A stretch of 64,000 nucleotides of DNA from assembly GCF_013870525.1 (NCBI RefSeq), contig NZ_JACBXD010000008.1, positions 62,001 to 126,000 on the forward strand. Direction: 5' to 3'. A model generated the notes under the pieces. The model saw only the letters and a program-made list of their open reading frames with translations, had not been told where the DNA came from and searched no databases. Both the position numbers and the translations under genes were made by a program. The DNA is from Amycolatopsis pittospori. Lineage in GTDB: Bacteria; Actinomycetota; Actinomycetes; Mycobacteriales; Pseudonocardiaceae. This document shows, piece after piece, positions 7,149 through 15,849 of the stretch (its first letter is position 1; each line of letters opens with the position of its first letter).

Positions 7149-8773
7149 CCGCGTCACCCGACACGAGGCCGGTGGTGATCATCGGCGGCCCCCCGACGTC
7201 CAACGGGGACCTGCACATCGGGCATATCGCCGGCCCGTACCTCGGCGCCGACGTCCACCGGCGCTACCTGCGTGCGGCCGGCCGGGAGGGTGTCTTCGCC
7301 TCCTGCACCGACGACAGCCAGACCTATCTCGTCACCAGCGCGGCGCGGGTCGGGACGACGCCGCCCGCGCTGGTGGAGCAGTCGACCGGCGCCATCCAGC
7401 GCACGTTCGAGGCGATGGGCGTCGACGTCGACGGCTTCTCTCCGACCGACGACGGCTACAAGGCACTCGTCCACGACTACGTCAAACGGCTGTACGACAA
7501 GGGAAAGCTTCGCCTTCGCAAGGTGCGGCTGCCCTACGACGAGAACAAGGGCGAGTTCCTGGTCGAGGGCTTCGTCGGCGGACGCTGCCCGACCTGTCTC
7601 GCCGACAGCCGCGGCGGGTTCTGTGAGGGCTGCGGACATCCGATCGACTTCGACGCGCTCATCGAGCCGTACTCGGTACTCGACCCGGCCCACGAGGTGA
7701 CCTACCGCGAGACCGAGATCATGGTCTTCCCCGTCTCCGAGTACCGCGAGCAGCTCCTCGCCTACTACGAGGAGCGCGGTCCGGCGTGGCGGCCGCATGT
7801 GCTCGGGCTGATGCGGGAACTGCTGGCCGGGCCGTTGCCCGACTTCGCGATCACGTACCCGGTGAAATGGGGACTGCCGGCGCCGTTCCTCCAGACGCCG
7901 GGTCAGCGGCTCAACGCGTGGGTCGAGGGTATGCCCGCCTCGATGTACTGCACCGAGTACGCCCTGCGCCGCAACGGAAAGCCCGTGGTCGCCGACGACG
8001 ACGCGTGGCTCGCGCAGAACGACGCTCGGGTCGTGGTGTTCATGGGCTTCGACCCGTTGTTCACCTGGGGCGTCGTCCACGTCGCGGAGCTGATGGCCCT
8101 CGAAGGCCGTTACGTCCTCCCGGACACGTTGCTGGTCAACGAGTTCTACGAACTGGAGAACGAGAAGTTCTCCACCAGCAAGGGACACGTGGTCTGGGCC
8201 CGCGATCTCGCGGCCGAGGTGCCGCGTGACATCGCGCGGCTCTACCTCAACCTCACCGCGCCCGAGTTCGCCCGGACCAACTTCAGCCGCGCCGCGCTGG
8301 AGAAGATCGCGAGGGAGCGGCTGGTCACGCCCTGGAACGAGCTCGCCGAGACGCTCGCGAAGCTGACCGCGGAGGTCGGCGGCGAGGCCGACCGGCTGCC
8401 CGTGTCGACGGAGGCCACGGAACGCGCGGCGGCGATGGTGTCGCGGTTCGCGCTCAACTACGAACTCGAGGACTTCAGCCTCAGCCGGGCCGCCGATCTG
8501 GTGGTGCAGCACGTCGAACGCCTGCGGGCCGAGACCGAACGCACCCTGGAGGGCAACCTCGACCAGGAGGTGCTCCGCGGCAGGCTGGGTGACCTCTTCC
8601 TCGAAACGCGTGCGCTGATCGGCTGCGCGTCGCCGATCCTGATCGACGTCACCGAACGCGCCGCGCGGGCCGGCGGGTTCGACCTCCGGATCACCGCGGC
8701 CGCCCACGACGTCACGCACACCACGGCGTTCGCCGTGCCACCACTGGAATTCTCCCCGACGAGCGAGGTCTGA
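7145..8773 (+). CDS. Methionyl-tRNA-synthetase-like adenylating enzyme, hydrazine synthetase half
   Basis: A 542-residue class I aminoacyl-tRNA-synthetase-like protein. The HIGH motif is LHIGHI (His24-His27), a zinc-knuckle-like segment with CPTC and CEGC lies at about 148-163, and the KMSKS equivalent is KFSTSKGH at about 341-348. Start GTG 7145, overlapping the cupin stop, with GAGGAGAAG upstream. It sits between an N-hydroxylase/cupin and an exporter, so it is not housekeeping MetRS. By analogy with the MetRS-like domain of hydrazine synthetases it should adenylate an amino acid and transfer it to the N-hydroxyl group of hydroxylysine or hydroxyornithine. The amino-acid partner is unknown. 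Confidence 0.9.
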   Translation: MTASPDTRPVVIIGGPPTSNGDLHIGHIAGPYLGADVHRRYLRAAGREGVFASCTDDSQTYLVTSAARVGTTPPALVEQSTGAIQRTFEAMGVDVDGFSPTDDGYKALVHDYVKRLYDKGKLRLRKVRLPYDENKGEFLVEGFVGGRCPTCLADSRGGFCEGCGHPIDFDALIEPYSVLDPAHEVTYRETEIMVFPVSEYREQLLAYYEERGPAWRPHVLGLMRELLAGPLPDFAITYPVKWGLPAPFLQTPGQRLNAWVEGMPASMYCTEYALRRNGKPVVADDDAWLAQNDARVVVFMGFDPLFTWGVVHVAELMALEGRYVLPDTLLVNEFYELENEKFSTSKGHVVWARDLAAEVPRDIARLYLNLTAPEFARTNFSRAALEKIARERLVTPWNELAETLAKLTAEVGGEADRLPVSTEATERAAAMVSRFALNYELEDFSLSRAADLVVQHVERLRAETERTLEGNLDQEVLRGRLGDLFLETRALIGCASPILIDVTERAARAGGFDLRITAAAHDVTHTTAFAVPPLEFSPTSEV

Positions 8774-8779
8774 GACCCC

Positions 8780-10036
8780 ATGTCACCCGACACCACCCTC
8801 TCCGCCGACGCGGTCCGGAGTTCCCGGCTCGCCGAACGCCTGCTGGTCCCGGCCGGGTTCGTCACCACGGCGGGCAACGCGTTCCAGATCACCGCCGCGG
8901 CGATCCTGGTCTTCCACGCCGAGCAGACCACCCTGGCCGTGGGCTGGCTGTTCATCGCGGTGTCGATCCCGCAGGTCGCGCTCGCGCTGCTGTTCGGCAA
9001 GCTGGTCGACAAGGTCGACCGGCGGATGCTGTGCGTGGCCGCGGACCTGGTCAGCGCGATGACCGCGTTCGCCCTGCCGGTCTGGCTGTGGATCGGCGGC
9101 CCCGCGAACCTGGGGTCCTACATAGCGAACTTCATGCTCGCCTGCACCGCGGCGCTGTTCATGCCGGCCAGCAACGGGTTGATCAAGGAACGGATCCGAG
9201 ACGAGCGACTCGGGAAGTTCAACTCGCACTTCGAGATGGCGAGCAACGCCGGCATGCTGCTGGCATCGTCGCTGGCCGGCTTCCTGGTGATCTGGTTCGG
9301 CGCGACGCCGCTGTTCATCTTCAACTCGCTGACCTTCATCGTCTCGGCCGTCCTCGTCTACGCGATCGGCCGCAAGCCGGCCAAGGCGCCGGTGGTCGAG
9401 GAGACGGTGATCGACCCGTCGGCGCCGGTCGAGGCCCCGGTGCGCCAGCCGATCAAGCGGCTCGCGCTGCTGTACGCCAACGGGAACATCGGCCTGATGG
9501 TCGCCAACGTCATCCTGACGACGCTGATCCTGCAGACGTTCGGCCAGGGCGCGTGGATGATCGGCGTGGTCGACGCGCTGGCCGGTGTCGGGTTCATCGT
9601 CGGCGCCGCGATGTACGGCAAGGTCAGCAAACGGTTCAAGGGCATCCATCTCGCCGTGCTCGGCACCCTCGGGAACCTGATCTGCCTGGCCATCCAGCCA
9701 CTGCACTACATCGCGTTGATGGCGGCCATCCCGTTCGCGGGCTTCTGCTTCGCGCAGGGCCGGATCGCCGCCCGGACGCTGCTGATGCGGGCGAGCCCGG
9801 AGGAGCGGGTCGGCCGGATCTTCGGTGGCACGCAAGCGGTCGGCCTCGGGCTCGGCGTCGGCGCGACGGTCGGCCTGTCCACGCTGGCGGACGCGTTCAG
9901 CGTGCCCTACGCCTTCTGGGGTCTGGCGATCCTGCAGGGCGCGATCGTGATCGGCACTTACTTCAGTCTGGCGAAACCGCTTTCGGCGCAGGAAAAGAAG
10001 CAGCCCGTCGAGGTTCTCGAGGCGACCGCCGCCTGA
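8780..10036 (+). CDS. MFS exporter (EntS-like, 12 membrane segments)
   Basis: A 418-residue major-facilitator protein with about 12 hydrophobic segments. The loop between segments 2 and 3 carries LFGKLVDKVDRRMLCV, a motif A variant, and a central cytoplasmic loop near residues 195-220 is rich in charged residues and Pro. It resembles the MFS_3 group that includes EntS, which exports siderophores and small peptides. Start ATG 8780, six bases after the MetRS-like gene. In this operon its likely job is product export and self-protection. Confidence 0.88.
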   Translation: MSPDTTLSADAVRSSRLAERLLVPAGFVTTAGNAFQITAAAILVFHAEQTTLAVGWLFIAVSIPQVALALLFGKLVDKVDRRMLCVAADLVSAMTAFALPVWLWIGGPANLGSYIANFMLACTAALFMPASNGLIKERIRDERLGKFNSHFEMASNAGMLLASSLAGFLVIWFGATPLFIFNSLTFIVSAVLVYAIGRKPAKAPVVEETVIDPSAPVEAPVRQPIKRLALLYANGNIGLMVANVILTTLILQTFGQGAWMIGVVDALAGVGFIVGAAMYGKVSKRFKGIHLAVLGTLGNLICLAIQPLHYIALMAAIPFAGFCFAQGRIAARTLLMRASPEERVGRIFGGTQAVGLGLGVGATVGLSTLADAFSVPYAFWGLAILQGAIVIGTYFSLAKPLSAQEKKQPVEVLEATAA

Positions 10037-10066
10037 GCGCGGCCCACTACGGAGGAAACGAAAGCC

Positions 10067-11818
10067 ATGACGGACAAGCCGATCAAGGGCGGCGTGGCGA
10101 CCTGGGCCTGCCTGCCCGGGTTCCCGCCCGCGGTGATCTTCCCGTTCACCCCGGGCGAGCGCTTCGGCGTGCGGAACCTCTACGAATTCCAGATGCTGAT
10201 GTACCGGCCGCTCTACTGGCTGGGCCGGGACGGCGCGCCGGAGATCGACTACGACCTCAGCGTCGGCGAAGAGCCGGTGTGGGACGAGACCGGCCGCACC
10301 TGCACCGTCCGGATCAAACCGTGGAAGTGGTCCAACGGCGAGACGGTCAACGCGGACAACGTCATCTTCTGGATGAACATGCTGAAGGTGAAGGGGCCGA
10401 AGTTCGGTGCCTACTCCGAGGGGTACTTCCCGGACAACCTGGTGTCGTTCGAGAAGGTCGCCGACGACAAGGTGAGTTTCACCTTCGACAAGGCGTACTC
10501 GAAGAACTGGGTGCTGCTGAACCAGCTCACCATGATCACACCGATGCCGAAGGCGTGGGACCGCACCGCGGACGGTCCCGCCGACGCCACGCACGACATC
10601 GATCAGGCCGAAGCCGTCTACGAGTTCCTGATGGCGGAGAACGGCGACCCGGTCGCCGAGGACAACAGCCATCGCACGCGCTGGGCGGCCAGTCCTGTGT
10701 GGAGTGTGGTGAACGGGCCGTGGCGGCTGAAGAGCTACACGGAGGAAGGCGTCATCACCTTCGTCCCGAACGAGCACTACAGCGGCCCGAACCCGCCGCA
10801 TCTCGACGAACTGCGCCAGGTCTCGACGACGTCGGACGAGCAGCAGTACGAACTGCTGAAGTCGGGCGACGTCCAGGTCGGCTTCCTCCCGCCGGGGATG
10901 GGCGTCCAGCCGGACGGCGACCCGACCAAGGGCGGGCCGAACCCGCTGGGGGACGGCTTCCAGCTGGAGCCGCAGATCCTGTTCAACATCAACTTCATGG
11001 CGGTGAACTTCAGCAACCCGACGGTCGCCGGCAAGCTGATCGGGCAGCCGTACGTCCGGCAGGCGCTGCAGAGCTGTTTCGACCAGGAGTACGGCGCCCG
11101 CGAGGTCTACCAGGGCTACGGCTGGAGCCAGACCGGGTCGATCCCGGTGCTGCCCAAGAGCGACCTCGTGTCGCCGAAGATCACCGAACGCGGTGGTTTC
11201 TGGCCGTTCGACCTGGAGAAGGCGCGGACGCTGCTGGCCGAGAACGGGTGGGACGTCAGCGCTTCCCCCGCGGTCTGCGTCCGGCCCGGCACCGGCCCCG
11301 GTGAGGCGGGCGAAGGTATCCCGGCCGGGACCGAGCTGAGCTTCTCCCTGCGTTACTGGGAAGGGCGTCCGTCGCTGGCGCGGCTCATGGCGCAGTTCCG
11401 GGACGACGCGAGCAAGGCCGGCATCGAGATCCGCCTGGAAGAGGTGATGGGTTCGGTCCTGGTGGCGGAGGACGGGCCGGGTGAGAAACGGATGTGGGAG
11501 CTGTCCTGCTGGGGCGGCGGCTGGGTCTACAACTACCCGACCGGCGAGAACCTCTTCCAGAGCGGCGCGGCCTGCAACTTCAGCAACTACCGCGACGCCA
11601 GGGCGGACGAGCTCATCGCGAAGACCGTCACCACGGACTCCCTCGAAGCGCTGTACGAGTACCAGGAGTACATCGCCGACCAGGCCCCGGTGATCTTCAT
11701 GCCGACGTTCCCGCGGCGGCTGTTCGAGGTCGCCGGGAACCTGCGCGGATTCGCGCCGCTGAATCCGTACGGGCTGATCAACCCGGAGAACTGGTACTAC
11801 GTCCAGGACGAATCATGA
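10067..11818 (+). CDS. Family-5 (oligopeptide-type) substrate-binding protein without signal peptide
   Basis: A 583-residue protein of the SBP_bac_5 fold, recognisable by PWKWSNGETVNADNVIFWMN, the YVRQALQSCFDQ segment and FWPFDLEKARTLLAENGWD. The N-terminus is polar (MTDKPIKGGVATW) with no signal peptide or lipobox, which is unusual for a family that normally feeds ABC importers. No ABC permease or ATPase gene is nearby. Start ATG 10067 after TACGGAGG. Its stop overlaps the next gene (ATGA). Clavulanic-acid clusters also contain essential OppA-like proteins with non-transport roles, so a cytoplasmic binding or catalytic function is possible here. Confidence 0.85.
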   Translation: MTDKPIKGGVATWACLPGFPPAVIFPFTPGERFGVRNLYEFQMLMYRPLYWLGRDGAPEIDYDLSVGEEPVWDETGRTCTVRIKPWKWSNGETVNADNVIFWMNMLKVKGPKFGAYSEGYFPDNLVSFEKVADDKVSFTFDKAYSKNWVLLNQLTMITPMPKAWDRTADGPADATHDIDQAEAVYEFLMAENGDPVAEDNSHRTRWAASPVWSVVNGPWRLKSYTEEGVITFVPNEHYSGPNPPHLDELRQVSTTSDEQQYELLKSGDVQVGFLPPGMGVQPDGDPTKGGPNPLGDGFQLEPQILFNINFMAVNFSNPTVAGKLIGQPYVRQALQSCFDQEYGAREVYQGYGWSQTGSIPVLPKSDLVSPKITERGGFWPFDLEKARTLLAENGWDVSASPAVCVRPGTGPGEAGEGIPAGTELSFSLRYWEGRPSLARLMAQFRDDASKAGIEIRLEEVMGSVLVAEDGPGEKRMWELSCWGGGWVYNYPTGENLFQSGAACNFSNYRDARADELIAKTVTTDSLEALYEYQEYIADQAPVIFMPTFPRRLFEVAGNLRGFAPLNPYGLINPENWYYVQDES

Positions 11819-13095
11819 CGCGCCCGGTGGTCCTGGTCGGGTTCGTGGCCGCCGCGCTGGGTTCGTCCATCAAGGACTTCCAGCAGGACGGCACGGTGAT
11901 CTTCGTCGAGGAGCCCGACGTCGTCCGCAAACGCAACGCACGGGAGACGGTGGCCGGCTCGGCGCTGGTGCGCGAGCTGATCGAGTGGGAATTCCATCTC
12001 CCGGGCAAGGCCGACGAGTTCTACCATCTGCACCGCGACCTGGACCCGGCCGCGGTGGTGCCGCTGACCGAGTACGCGACACCGTTCGCGGCCCGGCTCG
12101 CCGAGCGCTACGGGCTGCCCGGCGCGGGATTCGGCGCGGCGCAGATCCTGCGGGACAAGGCGGTGCTGCGTCAGGTCAGCCGGGCGGCGGGGATCGCGAA
12201 CCCGGAGTCGGCGCGGGTCGAAGGCCCCGAAGACGTCCGCGCGTTCCTGGCGGAGCATCCGGGGAAGATCGTGCTGAAGCCCGCGAACCGGCAGGCGTCG
12301 GTGGGCACGCAGGTGATCACCGACGCCGCCGAGATCGACCAGGCGTGGGAGAACTGCACCGAACAGGACGAGGGCGTCTTCGTCCCGGACCGCGCGATGG
12401 ACCTGCGGATGCTGGCCGAGCGGTTCGTGGAGGGCGACGAGTACAGCGTCGAAATGCTGCTGCGGGACGGCGAACCGCTGTTCGCCAACGTCACCGGCAA
12501 ACGGCTGTTCCCCGGGCCGCGTCCGGTGGAACTCGCGCATATCGTCCCCGCCGACATCCCGGACGAGCTGACCACGCTGCTGAACGAGGAGACGCGGCGG
12601 CTCACCGGCGCGGCCGGGTTCCGGACCGGGATCGTCCACTGTGAATGGATCGTCTCGGACGGCGTCCCGTACCTGGTCGAATGCGCCGGCCGGTTCGCGG
12701 GCGACGGCATCATCGAGCTGATCCAGCGCGCCTACCCGGTGGAGCTCAACCGCGCCTACTTCGCGGTGATGAAGGACGAGCCGGTCATGGACACGTTGCC
12801 GCGCAAGGCCGAAGGAGGGGCCGCCGTGCGGTTCCTGTCCATCGAGCCCGGCGTCATCGAGGACGTGCGCGGCGTCGAGAAGGCGTCGCAAGCCGAGGGC
12901 GTGTTCATGTGCGACGTCGGTGTTTCGGCCGGTGACCGGTTCGACGGGCTGAAGAGCTCGTGGGACCGCGTCGGCGATCTGATGGTGACGGCGGACAGCC
13001 CGGCGAAGGCCTTGCGCCTGGCCGAAGAGGCGGTCGCGCTGATCGAGATCGACGTGCGGCCGGACGGTGAGGAGAGGGAGAAAGCCGCGCCATGA
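11815..13095 (+). CDS. ATP-grasp ligase 2
   Basis: A 426-residue ATP-grasp protein. Key stretches are ILRDKAVLRQVSRAAGI (about 112-128), KIVLKPANRQASVGTQV (about 151-167) and PYLVECAGRFAGDGII (about 283-298), giving the ATP-binding loop and the metal-binding Glu. Start ATG 11815 overlaps the previous stop, and its own stop overlaps the mutase small subunit (ATGA). It diverges clearly from ligases 1 and 3 and lacks the GGGASIG loop. It is likely a second amide-bond-forming ligase; substrate unknown. Confidence 0.88.
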   Translation: MTRPVVLVGFVAAALGSSIKDFQQDGTVIFVEEPDVVRKRNARETVAGSALVRELIEWEFHLPGKADEFYHLHRDLDPAAVVPLTEYATPFAARLAERYGLPGAGFGAAQILRDKAVLRQVSRAAGIANPESARVEGPEDVRAFLAEHPGKIVLKPANRQASVGTQVITDAAEIDQAWENCTEQDEGVFVPDRAMDLRMLAERFVEGDEYSVEMLLRDGEPLFANVTGKRLFPGPRPVELAHIVPADIPDELTTLLNEETRRLTGAAGFRTGIVHCEWIVSDGVPYLVECAGRFAGDGIIELIQRAYPVELNRAYFAVMKDEPVMDTLPRKAEGGAAVRFLSIEPGVIEDVRGVEKASQAEGVFMCDVGVSAGDRFDGLKSSWDRVGDLMVTADSPAKALRLAEEAVALIEIDVRPDGEEREKAAP

Positions 13096-13553
13096 GCATC
13101 GAAGCCGTCCAGCCCGCCCTCCCGGACGCCGGACTCGACGTGATCGTCACCGGGCTCTCGTCCGACGCGCACACCTGGAACCTGGTGTACCTGGAGCTGT
13201 TGCTGGAGGAACTGGGCTGCCGGGTGACCAATCTCGGCGCCTGCGTCCCGGACGCGACGATCGTGGGCGAATGCGCCGTCCGCCGTCCGGACCTGGTGGT
13301 GATCAGCAGCCTCAACGGGCACGGCTGCCAGGACGGGGTCCGGCTGATGGACACCTTCCGGGCGCATCCGGCGCTGGTCACGATGCCGGTCGTCATCGGG
13401 GGGAAGCTCGACGTCATCGGCGGGAGCAACGCCGCGCGGCTGGTGGAGGCCGGTTTCGACGCGGTGTTCGAGGACTCCGGCGGGCTGAGCCCGTTCCGGA
13501 CGTTCATCCACACCCTGGCCGTGCGTACCGGTGTCCCGCTGGGTGCCGGATGA
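13092..13553 (+). CDS. B12-binding small subunit of a glutamate-mutase-type enzyme
   Basis: A 153-residue protein with the cobalamin-binding Rossmann fold of glutamate mutase subunit S (MutS/GlmS). The B12 motif reads Asp25-Ala-His27-Thr-Trp-Asn30, then Ser72-Ser-Leu74 and Gly103-Gly104. His27 should be the cobalt ligand. The canonical DxHxxG glycine is replaced by Asn30, a notable change. It overlaps both neighbours by ATGA and is directly followed by the large subunit. Glutamate mutase interconverts L-glutamate and (2S,3S)-3-methylaspartate by a radical mechanism; the actual substrate here could be a relative of glutamate. Confidence 0.88.
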   Translation: MSIEAVQPALPDAGLDVIVTGLSSDAHTWNLVYLELLLEELGCRVTNLGACVPDATIVGECAVRRPDLVVISSLNGHGCQDGVRLMDTFRAHPALVTMPVVIGGKLDVIGGSNAARLVEAGFDAVFEDSGGLSPFRTFIHTLAVRTGVPLGAG

Positions 13554-14854
13554 GCGTGCTCGCCCCGCGACGGGGACTTTCGTTCGGCGAGGTGGTCTCG
13601 CGCCACCACGCCCAGGGGGACCTGGTCGTCCAGCCCCGGATGGGGTTCGCCGATCCGGAACGGATGACCCGGGGGCTGCTGGCGACCAGGGCGGCGCGGG
13701 CCGCGACGGTCGGCACCATCACGATCGACAGCTACACCCGGGTCGGCGACCACGAGGCGGCGCGGAAGGCGCTGGCCGCCGATGCCGACCTCAACGGGTA
13801 CCCGCTCGTCGACCACGACCCCGCGACGACGACGGCGTTGCTCGACGGCGTGCTCGCCAGGGACTTCCCGGTGCAGATCCGGCACGGTTCGGCGGACCCC
13901 CGCCGGATCGTGCGGACGCTGCTGGACTTCGGCCTGCACGCGACCGAGGGCGGACCCGTCTCGTACTGCCTGCCCTACAGCCGGATGCCGCTTTCGGCGG
14001 CCGTCGACAACTGGCGTCGGTGCTGCGAAACGCTGGCGGAGGCCAGAAGTCCGTGGCTGGAGCCGCATCTGGAGACGTTCGGCGGCTGCATGATGGGGCA
14101 GCTGTGCCCGCCCGCGCTCCTGGTCGCGCTCAGCGTGCTGGAGGGGATGTTCTTCTGGCGGCACGGCGTCCGCTGCATCTCCTTCAGCTACGCGCAGCAG
14201 ACGCACGCCGGCCAGGACGAGGAGGCCGTCGCCGCGCTGCACGCCCTCATCAGGGAGTACGTACCGCATGCGCGGACGCATGTGGTGATCTACGGCTACA
14301 TGGGCGTCTACCCGAGGACCCCCGGCGGCGCGCTCGCGCTGATCGCGGAGTCCGCGCGGCTGGCCGCCCGCACCGGCGCGAGCAGGCTGATCGTCAAGAC
14401 CACCGCCGAAGCGCACCGGCTGCCGACCGTGGCGGAGAACGTGACCGCCCTCGAACACGCCGCCGGCGCCGCCAAGGGCGTCTCGCGGATCGGGCACCTC
14501 GGCGACACCGGGATCCACGCGCAGGCGAAGGCGTTGGTGGACAACGTCCTCTCGCTCGACGGCGATCTCGGCCGCGCGCTGGTCACCGCGTTCGCGCGGG
14601 GGCAGCTGGACGTCCCGTTCTGCCTGCACCCGGACAACGCCGGCCGCGCGCGGGGCAGGCTGGACCCCAGCGGGCGCCTGGAATGGCAGCGGATCGGCGC
14701 GATGCCGCTGAGGGATCTCGTCGACCTGCCCGCGGACCGGCGGATGACGTCGGGCGACCTGCTGGACGCGCTCCGGTACGTCGAGCGGTCGTTCGACGAC
14801 CGGTTCGGGATGCCCGGAATCGAGACCGTGCAACTAATTCAGGGGAGTAGATGA
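13550..14854 (+). CDS. Catalytic large subunit of a glutamate-mutase-type enzyme
   Basis: A 434-residue protein like subunit E of glutamate mutase (MutE/GlmE), somewhat shorter than the usual 480. Recognisable stretches are VQPRMGFADPERM, VGTITIDSYTRVGD, PLVDHDPATTTALLDGV, VQIRHGSADPRRI and EGGPVSYCLPYSRMPL. These form the barrel that holds the substrate and the adenosyl radical. Start ATG 13550 overlaps the small subunit stop. The pair probably makes 3-methylaspartate, as in several lipopeptide clusters, or an analogue, as an unusual building block. The stop (TGA 14852-14854) shares a base with the next start. Confidence 0.9.
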   Translation: MSVLAPRRGLSFGEVVSRHHAQGDLVVQPRMGFADPERMTRGLLATRAARAATVGTITIDSYTRVGDHEAARKALAADADLNGYPLVDHDPATTTALLDGVLARDFPVQIRHGSADPRRIVRTLLDFGLHATEGGPVSYCLPYSRMPLSAAVDNWRRCCETLAEARSPWLEPHLETFGGCMMGQLCPPALLVALSVLEGMFFWRHGVRCISFSYAQQTHAGQDEEAVAALHALIREYVPHARTHVVIYGYMGVYPRTPGGALALIAESARLAARTGASRLIVKTTAEAHRLPTVAENVTALEHAAGAAKGVSRIGHLGDTGIHAQAKALVDNVLSLDGDLGRALVTAFARGQLDVPFCLHPDNAGRARGRLDPSGRLEWQRIGAMPLRDLVDLPADRRMTSGDLLDALRYVERSFDDRFGMPGIETVQLIQGSR

Positions 14855-15849
14855 TGACCGGAACACCGGGCGCGGCACTGCCGCCGGGAACCCGCGAGCA
14901 CCTGACGTCACCGGTGACGCAGGCGGCGTTGCGCATCCAGAACAGCATCACCGCGGGCACCCGCGAGTACCTCGGCATGAACGGGTTCGTCGAACTGCAG
15001 CCGCCGCTGATCGGGCCGGTCACCGACCCGGGATGCCGTGGCGCCAAACAGGTCGACGTCGACTACTACGGGCACAAGTACAAGATGATGACCAGTGTCA
15101 TCCTGTACAAGCAGGCTTCGCTGCTCGCGTTCGACAAGATCTTCTACGTCGCCCCGAACGTGCGGCTGGAGCCGTTGGAGACCTCGACCACCGGACGTCA
15201 CCTGGTCGAGTTCACGCAGATCGACGTCGAGGTCGCGCGGGCGAGCCGTGAGGACGTCCTCGACCTCGCACAGGGTCTGCTCCGCCACGTGGTCACGTAC
15301 ACGCTACGAGAGTCCAAAATGGACCTGGCCGCCCTGGGGCGGGATCAGAACGCGTTCACTCCGCTGCTGGAAGAGGACTTCGAGCGGATGACGCATCGCG
15401 AGGCGGTGTCGCGGCTGCAGGGACTGCTGCACGGGCAGAGCGCCGACGCGGAGATCGACTGGCAGGGCGAGCGGATCATCTCCGAGCAGACGAACCGGCC
15501 GTTCTTCATCGTCGACTATCCCAAGGGGTCGCGCGGGTTCACCGACGGCGAATCGAGCACCGAACCGGGCGTGCTGCGGAACTTCGACCTGGTCGCCTCG
15601 GACGGGTACGGCGAGCTGTGCAGTGGCGGTGAGCGCACGCACGAGTACCGGCGGCTCATCGAGCGGATGCGGGAGACGGGGGAGAACCCGGCGAAGTACG
15701 CCTGGTACCTCGAGCTCGCGCGCGAAGGCCTGCCGGCGAGCGCCGGGTTCGGCATGGGACTGGAGCGGGTGACGCGGTACCTCGCCGGGCTGGACGCGGT
15801 CTGGCAGGCCAACGCGTACCCGAAGCTGCCCGGGATCGCGACGCCGTGA
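14854..15849 (+). CDS. Class II Asp/Asn-tRNA-synthetase-like ligase lacking an anticodon domain
   Basis: A 331-residue catalytic core of the AspRS/AsnRS family. Motif 2 lies in YVAPNVRLEPLETSTTGRH and motif 3 in AGFGMGLERVTRYL near residues 292-305. The N-terminal OB-fold anticodon-binding domain is absent. Such truncated proteins include the archaeal asparagine synthetase related to AsnRS, which adenylates aspartate and transfers it to ammonia. Here it could activate aspartate or 3-methylaspartate and pass it to an amine or hydrazine. ATG 14854 fits the AGGGGAG site better than ATG 14851. The downstream gene overlaps by GTGA. Confidence 0.87.
   Translation: MTGTPGAALPPGTREHLTSPVTQAALRIQNSITAGTREYLGMNGFVELQPPLIGPVTDPGCRGAKQVDVDYYGHKYKMMTSVILYKQASLLAFDKIFYVAPNVRLEPLETSTTGRHLVEFTQIDVEVARASREDVLDLAQGLLRHVVTYTLRESKMDLAALGRDQNAFTPLLEEDFERMTHREAVSRLQGLLHGQSADAEIDWQGERIISEQTNRPFFIVDYPKGSRGFTDGESSTEPGVLRNFDLVASDGYGELCSGGERTHEYRRLIERMRETGENPAKYAWYLELAREGLPASAGFGMGLERVTRYLAGLDAVWQANAYPKLPGIATP

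Noticed and set aside
7145..8773. Housekeeping methionyl-tRNA synthetase
   Set aside because: Motifs are variant, and the gene is coupled to a cupin and an N-hydroxylase and followed by an exporter. This is a biosynthetic paralogue.
8780..11818. ABC importer for a peptide
   Set aside because: Only a signal-less binding protein is present. The neighbouring transporter is an MFS protein, and no permease or ATPase genes occur.
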